From Acorus gramineus (lineage: Eukaryota > Streptophyta > Magnoliopsida > Acorales > Acoraceae), in assembly GCA_030737835.1 (NCBI GenBank), contig JAUJYN010000012.1:8617003-8681002 (forward strand): a stretch of DNA of 64,000 bases. The letters run 5' to 3'. Below, piece after piece: positions 49,129 through 59,128 of this stretch. The position numbers and the translations under genes were made by a program. Every line of letters starts with the position of its first letter. Position 1 is the first letter of the stretch. The notes below the pieces were generated by a model that worked only from the letters and a program-made list of their open reading frames with translations, was not told the origin of the DNA and did not search any database.

Positions 49129-50589
49129 AAAACCCTCTCCCCCCCTTCAAAACCTTTCATTCCCTGTGTAAAACCCTCGTCTCACCACCTCCCCCCATCT
49201 CCACTATCCTCCCCTATTAAACCTGGTGTCCGACGGTGTTCGGGGAGGTCGAGTCGGCGGTGAAGAAACCCGTTTGTCGGACGGAGTTCGGGGAGGTCGA
49301 ATCGGCGGCGAAGAACACCCCCCCCCCCCCCCCCCCCGTTTTAACTTGAGCGAGGGTTTGGATCATAGGAAGGAGAGAAGGTCAAGATTTTCTTCTTCTT
49401 CTTCTTCGAGTGAGAGAGAGAGAGAGAGAGAGGTCGTCGTTCCCCAGTGCCTTCTTCAAAAGCTCCACTACTCTTTGAAGGTCCTCTCCCTATCTCTTTG
49501 TATATCTCTGTCTGGACTTCAGCAGTTGTTGATGAAATGTTGTTATTGTGTGTTTCAGGGAATCTTGTGTTGTTTTAATAGTTGAAATTTTTAACAAAGA
49601 TTGGTTCTTGACTGGCCCTTGATTGAATTATTGGGGTTATTTTTCTCTTAAGATTAGTATCTTGTTGTGGGTTTTGGATTGCAGGGAGATCTAGATTTAG
49701 ATAGGGGTAGCAATTTTTAAGGTCGAGATTGATTTCTCTTCTTTGTTTTTTAGAATTTAGGGTTTGGCATTGGACATTGTCATCATGTGTTGGGTAAATA
49801 CATCTAGTATACCAGGTAAATACATCTAGTATACCAAGGACAGTTTCAGTCACATGTTTCACTGGATCAACATATATGTAGAAGTTGTACGACCTGGAAA
49901 ATTTCACTGCCTAATTTTAAGGTTTGAGAAAATGTGGCTTTTAATCTTGTCTATGAACAAGTACAATGTGGAACCCTCAATTGTTGAATAATCCTGTTCA
50001 AAATTTTTGAGTGTGCCGTCCGTTTTTGTCATGTTTTTATAGCTGAACCCAATTGTTTGAGTTGTTCTTTGGCCCTGTTTATATATTAAGTATTAGATTT
50101 AGTGTGAAGTAATGAGTAACTAATGATTATTTTTTGGAGCAGTGGGGTGTTATTTGTATTCGCTGTAATGGGCTAGTAAATGCTACATGGCCTTGAAACT
50201 GGAGCTCTTAGGCTCCCATGAAGTGGGTAAAAATGGAGGTCTTTCCGTTATTCTCTTCCTGTACATTGTTATGCTTCTTTGATACACTGTTATCAAAAAG
50301 AAAAACAGTCAATGACTCCATGCTAATTCTTTAAACATTTTTCATCAAAGATCTCTGTTATATTTTCAAATATTTGGCTTATGTTTTGTATTTGTTTTTC
50401 AAATTTGTTATTTCCCAAATTCCTTTTTTTTGTACACTGTTATTCTCTTCCTGTACATTATTATGCTTCTTTGATACACTGTTATGCTCTATATGTATAT
50501 TGATAAATCATTATTCTAATTATGTAGTATGACGGACTGTTCACCACCTTTTCCAACATTTTTTTTCCATGTTGTTAGGTTGAAACATA
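49129..50589 (+). promoter_or_regulatory. Leader region of the peptidase gene, with GC-rich tandem repeat
   Basis: Two units of about 49 bp (49226-49274 and 49275-49315) share GTTCGGGGAGGTCGA and TCGGCGG. They are followed by a poly-C run (about 49317-49337), a (TTC)n tract and a (GA)n tract. A CT-rich stretch then leads into sequence that could be a transcribed leader with introns. This GC-rich island just inside the terminal repeat is the likely promoter. No coding exon was recognised before 50590. From about 50180 the TGTACACTGTTAT-type motif appears. Confidence 0.4.
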
Positions 50590-53500
50590 ATGGCTCGTCT
50601 GCAGAAAATCACACCACGACGAAGTTCTCGAAACCAAAAAGCAGTAGTCTCTAAAGAGGATGATCCTTTTACCTCCACTAGAAAGACTCGGGCATCATCA
50701 TCAAGAGATCCTCAAAATCCCAAGAAGACTCGGGAAAAGTCCAAACCAAAGTCAGCCACTAATACGAAGTCCAAATCGAAGCCATCCACCATGAGGAATA
50801 AAAAGGAACAAGGCAAACTCCTAGTCTCTAAAGAGGATGATCCTTTTACGTCTACTAGAAAGACTCGGGCATCATCATCACGAGATCCTCAAAATCCCAA
50901 GAAGACTCGGGAAAAGTCCAAACCCAAGTCAGCCACTAATACGAAGTCCAAATCGAAGCCATCCACCATGAGGAATAAAAAGGAACAAGGTAAACTCTTA
51001 TTACATGCACTGCACAAGATTAAAACACATGTGTACACTGTTAAAATGATCTGTGCACACCATTGAAGTGGTTTTGTACACTCTTAACATACTTTTGTAC
51101 ACTATTAACTCTTTGGTACTATCTTATAATAGGGACAGTGAAACCCTTTCTACCCAAATCGATGCTGGTGCAGCATAGGTGCTTCCCAATCTATTACATA
51201 ACTGCCATGGATGGGATGGAAGTCAGAGAATGCCACAGAAGATTGATGAAGAAGACACCATTCAATATTTTGGTTAATATTCCGAGGATACAGTTCCAGT
51301 CAGAGTTACTTGATGTCATCGTTAGCAGCTACAAATCTGATGGAGATTTCTTCGAGATAGGTGGGCAGCCGATATCTTTGACTCCCGAAGATGTTGCCCT
51401 CATCATAGGGCTGCCAGCCTTTGGGGAGACCCCTAACTTGAACTCATCATCTACAAAGTCCGAATTGAAGAAGCGGTTCTTCAGTGATACTTCCATCATC
51501 ACCAGGGCAGCCTTGAAGGAAAGTATGTCTCAGTTGATGAACTCTGACGACCCTAAAGACATCGAAGATTTTGTGAGACTTTGGATAGCTTTCATATTTG
51601 CGTCGTTTCTGTTTCCGATTGGACACTACAATTGCCCAATTCCTCTTTTAGGATTGTTGGATAATCTGAAATCCACATGGAAGTATGCATGGTCCGTTGC
51701 CATCCGCGATCAACTGATGGAGGGCGTACGGAAACAACGAGCCTGCATAACAATGAGGGACGAGGGCCAATATTCCAAATCATCAATGGGATACGTTTTT
51801 GGTTGCACCGCGGTTCTCTGTGTAAGTATCACATCACTTGAAAAAATGTAAATGTTTTTTTAATTATTAATTTGTCAGAAGAATTAATGAAATAATTTTT
51901 ATAGGCTTGGTTCTACGAGCACACAAGAACAACTAGATGGATGCCTACAGCTCACCATGTCTCCCCACGATTATTCAAGTGGGCGATGAAACTGAAGAGG
52001 AGAAGGGGGGAGAAAAATGCTGACCCCTTCAGGGTAACCGCGGCTGAGGTAAATAACTCATAATCACAATTATATATATATGAACTGTTATGCATACATA
52101 TGTAAACTTATTCAAATTATCTGAAATAGTACACTGTTATTTAAAATCTGTACACTATTATTTCAAATATGTACACTATTAAGTCATCTGTGTGCACTAG
52201 TTGAAGACATGTGTACACTAAAGATGTACATTATTATCTTCTGTGCACACTGATTGAGCACATTTGTACATTACTAATTCAAATGTGTACACTACTATAT
52301 ATGACCTGATCTACTCTGTATAATATTGACATAGATTTCCTTTTGTGTTGTAGGTTATGATAGCCCTCAAGGTTGACGATGGAGAGAGATGGCTCCTCAA
52401 TGGGGGTAGGATGGATAAAATTCAGGGGAGGAACACTCCCTTGAATTATTGGAAGGAGGAGGATGAACAACAACCACCAGAGCTAAAAAGATGTAGGAGA
52501 TTGGCTAGTGCAGTTCCCTCTATCTCATTGAAGAGGAAATTGGGGTCACTTCGTCATTATGGAGGAAGTAGACTAAGGAAGAAACTAAAAGAGATGAAGG
52601 GAGAGATGGAGGTGCTTAAGTCAAAGGTGGAGTTGTTGACGGCTCAAAATGCCCAGCTATCTAAAGAGCTTCAGAAGAAGGGGGAGGGAGAAGAGGGGGG
52701 AGAAGAAGAACAAAACTTGAAAGAAGGGGAGGAGGAGGCCTCTGAAAATGATGAATACTACATAATTAAGAGATGCGAATTTGATGGTGTAGATGAGTCA
52801 TGTGGGGATGATGTCATAGGTGGAGCTAGTGAAGATGGGTTTGACAAAGAACCCTATAGCATTGTGGATGTTAGCTCCCAGGAGATGGACTTATCCATTG
52901 TTCCATTCAGTCAGGATCCCGACGAAGTGTTTTCTGTCATTCCTTTCAGTCAGAATCCTGATGAAGGGATCATTCAGGGGGTTCCAAAAAAAGCCTCCTA
53001 TGTTGAGAGATTGAAGAGGAGAAACAGGATGTCCTCATATTTACTGCGGTCTCCATACTACCATGGAGCTGTGAAGAAGGAGTTGCTCAAGGCAATGGAT
53101 AATGAGGTGCAAGAAACTGAGGTGTTGTTGTTGACCCCCCCATCACCAAAGAGGAAAAAAAAAATGACTAATGTACTATTTAAAATCCCAAAGAGAAAGG
53201 TAAGCAAAATACAATCTTTGCTTAAAAATTCAGAAATTAAGTGAAATAATATAGCCATTTTTCATGTATTATAATTTGCAGGTCCTCACAGAGAAACGAA
53301 GAAATTATCAAGGGAAGAGGTTCTTGTCCGCCGAAGATGATGAGTTGATTAATCAGTTTTTGTCATTACCAATCACAAGGTATATATATAAAACATTTAA
53401 AAATATTTTTTAAATTTGATAAACACTGTTAACAGTTACCTATATGCATGATGTACATTATAGGGATCCATACTTGTGCATTGGGGAAAAATGTATTAAC

Positions 53501-54551
53501 GCCTGGCAAATACGAGATGTGCTTTTCAAGTTAGAATTGGAGGATGACGTAAGTGAAAATATTTACAATATGGTAATGTGTGTGTTTAATAATTTATCTA
53601 ATGATTTGAACTTCTGAGTACTTGTGATAGGCTTTGGATATGTATTTTGGTATCCTTGAAGAAGAGCAATCTCCTACAAAATGGTATTACGTGAGTTCTT
53701 GGGCTCAGGTAAATTCATAATTCATTGTCCTATTATAAGTTTTTAGACAATACATGCGTCTTACACCTTCATATTTATTTTTTGGTCATGATGTGTAGAA
53801 GACACTTAAGGACAGTCATCCCCTTTTAGAAGACGCTGCGTCGGCAGAAGCTTACATGAATGCTTTGACTGGATTCTTCAGGGGTTGCACCACAGCAACA
53901 TTGATGGACCTTGACATGGTTCTTATGCCCGTCCACTCTGATTTCAAAGGGTGCCAACATTGGCATCTATTGATGGTGGATTTGAAAGGCCATCGATTCG
54001 TAGAGTACAACTCTATGAGAAATGTTGCTGGATTTGAACAATCGACAGACAAATTGGTGAGTATTAAATTTTGTTAAAGTCCTCATGTACATTGTTAAAG
54101 TCCTCATGTACACTGTTAAAATTCCTCAAGTACACTATTATAAGTATATGTACACTGATAGTGTGAGATTACAATGTGCAGGTTCAATGGCTGAAGATGT
54201 ATTTCCAACTTAATCATTTCATCTACAATGTTGAAGACTGGCCAATCATAAGGGATGATCAATGTCCACAACAATCTAATGGGTCAGTGTTATTGACATA
54301 ATTTCATTATTAATTTATGCAAGAACGTGATAAGATAATATGCTTATGTTGTTTGTAGGGTTGATTGTGGCATGTTTGTGCTTAAATACGGCGAGCACCT
54401 CATAAAAGGAACAAACATGGATTTTCAACAAAATGACATTCCAAGGTTCCGAGGGGAGTACGCAGCCAAAGTCATTCGAAAAGCTAAAGAGAGTGAAAAT
54501 CGGATAAAAAGAATACAAGAAGAGTGTGAAACATATAAACAGCAGATGTAA
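50590..54551 (+). CDS. Transposon-borne protein: plant-mobile-domain-like region plus ULP1 cysteine peptidase
   Basis: Ten exons join in frame to 963 aa: 50590-50989, 51133-51821, 51905-52048, 52354-53199, 53282-53379, 53464-53548, 53631-53708, 53799-54056, 54182-54282, 54359-54551. Residues 1-133 are basic with a tandem duplication. Residues ~150-410 resemble plant-mobile-domain or DUF1985-type proteins (GGQPISLTPEDVALIIGLPA). Residues ~430-690 include a Lys/Arg- and Glu-rich coiled-coil-like part (KEMKGEMEVLKSKVELLTAQ). The C-terminal ~200 residues are a C48 (SUMO-protease-like) peptidase: His834-Trp835, Gln897 and Cys903 in VDCG match the Ulp1 pattern. The usual catalytic Asp position reads Asn851 (EYNSM). 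ULP1 proteins remove SUMO; the role in transposons is not established. The gene converges on the transposase gene, with about 1.2 kb between the stop codons. Confidence 0.85.
50647..50990 (+). repeat. 177-bp tandem duplication inside exon 1 of the peptidase gene
   Basis: Unit 1 (50647-50823) and unit 2 (from 50824) differ at only a few bases and encode the same Lys/Ser-rich segment beginning VSKEDDPFTSTRKTRASSS. Unit 2 ends at the used splice donor AACAAG|GTAAACTC. The matching point of unit 1 reads AACAAGGCAAACTC, so the donor GT has become GC and the sequence is read through. Confidence 0.9.
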
Positions 54552-54714
54552 TGTGTTTGTAATATAATTTGGTGGTGTTGTAATGTGGTATACTGTTTTA
54601 CATCGGTGGTGGTGAAGTTTAATATGGTGCTAATGTTTTATATATGTTGAACAATGTAATGTGGATTAAATCTTACAGGTTTTATCTGTTACTGTTATAA
54701 ATGTTACAGGTCAT

Positions 54715-55640
54715 ATCTATTGCATTATGTACACTGTTATGCAGCATGTGTACACTGTTATAAATGCTACAGGTTATGTGTCTTACATTGTGCACACTCA
54801 TATGCAGCATGTGTACACTGTTATTAATCTTACATTTTTTATCTGTTACTGTTATAAATCTTATAGGTTTTATTTGTTACTATTATAAATCTTACAGGTT
54901 ATATAGCTGTTGCATGATGTACACTATTATGCAGCATGGGTACACTGTTATAAATGCTACAGGTTCTGTTTGTTACTGTTATCAAGGTTACAGAATGTGT
55001 CTGTTACACGTGTACATTGTTATGCAACATGTGTACTCTGTTATAAATGAGTCAGGTTCTGTGTTTACAAGTGCACACTCATATACAGCATGTGTACAAT
55101 GTTATTAATCTTACATTTTTTATCTGTTACTGTTATAAATCTTACAGGTTTTATTTGTTACTATTATAAATCTTACAGGTTATATAGCTGTTGCATGATG
55201 TACACTATTATGCAGCATGGGTACACTGTTATAAATGCTACAGGTTCTGTTTGTTACATTGTGCATGTGTACAATGTTATTAATCTTACATTTTTTATCT
55301 GTTACTGTATAAATCTTACAGGTTTTATTTGTTACTATTATAAATCTTACAGGTCATATAGCTGTTGCATGATGTACACTATTATGCAGCATGAGTACAC
55401 TGTTATAAATGCTACAGGTTCTGTTTGTTACTGTTATCAAGGTTACAGAATGTCTGTTACACGTGTACATTGTTATGCAACATGTGTACTCTGTTATAAA
55501 TGAGTCAGGTTCTGTGGTTTACAATGTGTACACTGTTATGTGGAATATGTACATTTCTATGCGTAATATGTACACTGTTATGTGGCATATGTACACTGTT
55601 ATATATGTTACATGCTCTTTAGTACGATATGTTATACAGT
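54715..55640. repeat. Repeat array between the two convergent transposon genes
   Basis: About 19 close matches to TGTACACTGTTAT can be counted by eye. Variants are TGTACATTGTTAT, TGTACTCTGTTAT and TGTACACTATTAT. Higher-order units beginning TTATTAATCTTACATTTTTT recur at about 54821, 55100 and 55274 and include AAATCTTACAGGTTTTATTT. Open frames across the array arise from the repetition and are not regarded as genes. Confidence 0.85.
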
Positions 55641-55762
55641 ATGTGTAAACAGATAATGTTCTAAATGACATAAGCATAGGTATAAATTCAAACATAGATG
55701 AATATATCATTAATGTTATACATCATAAAGTTCTCCAATACTAGATTGTGAAAGATACATCA

Positions 55763-58053
55763 TTATTCAACGGCCACAGGATTCCTGCATGTCTTCTTGT
55801 TGTGTCCAAATCCCTTACATCTCGAACATCGATTATGAGTTATCGCATCTGGATCTGCCTGTGACTCTATTCTCTTTTTCTTCTTCCTCCCTGGCCTGAT
55901 CTTTGTAAACGGAGGTTTGATGAATATGCTTCCTTCCTCCTCCTCAGCCGGTCTTTGAACGCCCACCACAGGTAGGATTGCACCTGCATATGCTTGGCGA
56001 AAAGTATCCGATAGAAAATACGACGAACAATAATCATAGATGGAGCGGTTTATTTTCCATACTGCAGCACAAGCATGGATACAGGGTAACCCAAACACTT
56101 GCCAGCCTCTACATGTGCACGTGCGATCATTGAGGTTGACTGCTTCACCTCGTCGCCCACAGATCTCGAAATGATTTCCATCTGAACACAACACTTGCAA
56201 ACCACGACACCCTACTTGATGCTTCTCCATTTTTTCCATTATTGATGGGCATAAGTAAGTCTCCCACTCGCTAGCCTCATTACGTCTTTTGTACATCATC
56301 TCCATCATTTGAACCCTTATATGATCAATCATCTGAACTATTGGGAGATTGCGGGCTTCAAGTATCCATGAATTGAAAGACTCAGCACAGTTAGAGTACA
56401 ATTCTCCATATCTTTCCCCTGGAAATAGGGCATTTGCCCAATGGTCTGGATCAGAATCTTCAACCCACTTTGCGGCTTGTTGAGAGAAACACCGCATTTC
56501 GGCTATGGCTTTTCTGTAATCTTCAATTCTCAATCCATAAGCTGCAGCATCTAGTAGTTGAAGCAATTTCCTTCTAACAGAAATATTGAATTTCCCAGTG
56601 ATCGTCTCTTTAAAATTCATCTTCAAATGTCGTAAACAATGAGAATGATATGAGTCTGGAAAGACTGAAGGGACAGCTGACATTAAACCCTTACCCCTAT
56701 CAGAAATGAATGTGATTCTTCGATCTGAAGATATGATCCCTCGTAAGCATGTTAATGTCCATGCCCAATTATCTTCTGTCTCTTGATCCACAACTGAAAA
56801 TGCTAATGGAAAAAAACCGTCATTCCCATTCTTAGCAATGATCGCAAGCAAAATACCTTGGTACTTAGATTTTAAAAATGTTCCATCTAAAAACAACATG
56901 GGCCTACACCCAGTCTCAAAGCCAGCAATTACAGCACCAAAACTTACAAATACTCTTCGAAATCTATGATCTTCAGGAGTGCATTCCAACTCCATGTAGC
57001 TTCCAGGATTCGTATTCATTACCGCTGTAGCATACCATCGGAGATGATCAAATGAAAGTGCTTCATCTCCATGCAAATCCTTACAAGCTATCTCTTTTCC
57101 ATGCCATGCCTTGTGGTAAGGTAAATTGATGCCATAATCTCTAAATACGTCCTTCACTATATCGCGAGGTCGATATAACGGAGAATCTATCAACTTCTTT
57201 CTTGTAATCTCACCCACCCATCTTCGTGATGCTCTAGGATGACCGTTTGTTGATATTCCTCCACCACATGAGTGAACGTTGTTCATCGTCTTGATTTGAA
57301 AGTAAGGACCCAACCCCACTCTAGAGCAATGTACACGCCATCCACATGAAGGAATCTTACACTTAACTGTCACCCTTACTCTGTCATTCTTCACGTACTC
57401 AAAATCAAATGAATGTGCTATGGCATAATTGGTCAGCTGAATTCGAAATTCTTCGACATCTTCAAACTGTTGATTGATTGAATGAATGCAGTTATCCCAA
57501 AAACTTGTGAGCATCCCACTTGACGTACTCCCGCAAATGGCTTCCCCTTGGGTGACCATACTACAAGATGTAGGTGCAGTATTTGTCATGTTCATTTGGA
57601 CTGTGTTGGACATCCTGCAATTCATTTCAATTATGGGATGCATTAGGTATAATAATATATACAAAATTTTATCACTGTCTATGTACACTATTAGTAATCT
57701 GTGTACATTAATAAAATTCTTACGAAATGACTATGAAAGAGTATAACATATTTTTACCTTATTCCTTCATCTCCGTCACAAGTTTGTCCATCATTGAGGG
57801 TAACATAGATTTCGACTACCATAGCCCCACACATCTTATGGATGTCGTACATCTTCTCTACGGCCTTATCGTTCCCAATAGTGGGTTTAATCATTGTTTT
57901 CCCTGGAATTTCATACTTCATAATAACTTTGGCCGCATCGAACCCCCATCTTTCCACTAATTCATTGACAATGTAAGCATACGTTGTTGTTCTACATATA
58001 CTAACTACCTCGGCATCTCCCATATACGTACAAGCAGCCATGATTGGTTCCAT
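55763..58053 (-). CDS. MURA-type Mutator-like transposase
   Basis: Exon 1 (58053-57758) and exon 2 (57614-55763) join through a GT-AG intron within an Arg codon, giving 715 aa. Residues 1-98 resemble the PB1-like domain often found at the start of MURA proteins. Residues ~145-215 fit the Mutator DNA-binding domain (CKIPSCGWRVHC, HSCGG). The MULE catalytic core follows: LDGTFLKSKY with Asp342, ISDRGKGL with Asp404, HSHCLRHLKMNF, and AESFNSW with Glu510 as the likely third acidic residue. A SWIM zinc finger (Cys598, Cys600, Cys610, His612) and a C-terminal CCHC knuckle (Cys695, Cys698, His703, Cys708) complete it. A basic run KKKKR before the knuckle may be a nuclear signal. No disabling change is seen. 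Acts by cut-and-paste at the terminal inverted repeats. Confidence 0.95.
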
Positions 58054-58950
58054 TCTTCAAAAATGATAAATTAATCTGCAAATTAAAAGGCAATTAACAT
58101 GAATTTCATGTTAGTAACTTATTATAACATGCAATTACATTCAACCATTTTTCACACATAAACTGACAATAATCTCTTGTTATAAAGAACATATTTTTTT
58201 GTTTTCATCATATTGTAACATGCATACACATTGCCTAATAAACATAGAAAACACACAATGTAGTCAATGTACATTGTTAGGTTCACTGTGCACACTATTA
58301 ATATTCACACTTTGAGAATCTCTTAGTTCAAAAATATATACAATTATATAAAGAGTGAAACTTTAAAAATTTCATAATTTCAGAACATGCATGACTACAT
58401 AAAACTGAAAATCATCGCACACTATGTCATGTACTGTATTTGTACACTGATAAGCGAACTGTGTACACCCTTACACTTTCATATTTCTAAAAACTCTTCA
58501 GTACATTTATACAAACATCTAAGATGCATAATCCAACACCCACTTCCAAAAAAAAAAAAACAAAATCAAAATTCAACACAAAAAACAGATCTCACATCCA
58601 CAAAAATAAACCTTATAAAAATAAACATCCACAAAAATATTGTCCGTGAGCAGGGGAGGCGGCAACCCTTACCGCAGAGGAGAAGGTGCGCCGCCTGGGA
58701 GGGACTAGTAGCGGCCTTCACCGTGAGCAGGGGAGAAGCAATCGAGGAGGAGAAGCGATCGACGAGGAGAAGTGGCAGAGAAGTGATTGACGAGGAGAAG
58801 CGGTCAAGGAGGAGTAGCAGCGTCAATGGAGAAGCGGTCGAGGAGGAGAAGCGGCAGTCGACAAGGAGGAGAAGCGACGGTCCACGAGGAGGAGTGGCTA
58901 AGGTTTTTTTGGGGGAGAGAAGGGAAGAGACGAGGGTCTCTGGGTCGACT
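58054..58950 (-). promoter_or_regulatory. Upstream region of the transposase gene, with GC-rich repeats
   Basis: About 58640-58910 is GC-rich and built of imperfect units around GAGGAGGAGAAGCGGTCGA. It lies just inside the right terminal repeat, mirroring the GC-rich island at the left end. The sequence between it and the start codon is AT-rich with further TGTACACT-type motifs (about 58267-58460). It is the likely promoter and leader; an open frame across the repeats is not supported as a gene. Confidence 0.4.
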
Positions 58951-59119
58951 TAATTGGGAGGGTAGAATAGGTACTGTTAACGGACGTTTGAGAAGGTGTT
59001 AGTCAGAGGGACCTAAAGATAATAGGTTTTGGGATTGGGGACTTATGATTAAGGTAAAACATTGCAGGGACTTATTGTTATTATGGATATAGGGTCAGGG
59101 ACCCCTAATTAATTTCCCC
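58951..59119. repeat. Right terminal inverted repeat of the Mutator-like element
   Basis: It ends GACCCCTAATTAATTTCCCC, the inverted match of the left terminus. Confidence 0.9.
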
Positions 59120-59128
59120 AAAAATATA

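Larger units (their letters stand above)
48960..59119. mobile_element. Intact autonomous Mutator-like element with a ULP1-type gene
   Basis: The element is about 10,160 bp. AAAAATATA lies directly outside both ends (48951-48959 and 59120-59128), a perfect 9-bp target duplication diagnostic for Mutator-like transposons. The ends are inverted repeats of about 169 bp, both starting GGGGAAATTAATTAGGGGTC. Inside are two convergent genes: a plant-mobile-domain-like/ULP1 peptidase gene (+, 50590-54551) and a MURA transposase gene (-, 58053-55763). Neither has a stop or frameshift. Carriage of a ULP1-like gene is known for Kaonashi-type Mutator-like elements. Long matching ends, a perfect duplication and intact genes suggest recent activity. 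Introns and spacers hold many copies of a TGTACACTGTTAT-type motif. Confidence 0.93.

Noticed and set aside
54764..55648. Open frames of 114, 137 and 79 aa in the repeat array between the transposon genes
   Set aside because: They are made of the repeated non-coding motif and end at arbitrary points; overlapping frames look alike because the DNA is repetitive.
58387..59002. 188-aa and 71-aa open frames near the right end of the transposon
   Set aside because: Composed of GAGGAGGAGAAG-type simple repeats; no domain, and they overlap the likely transposase promoter.
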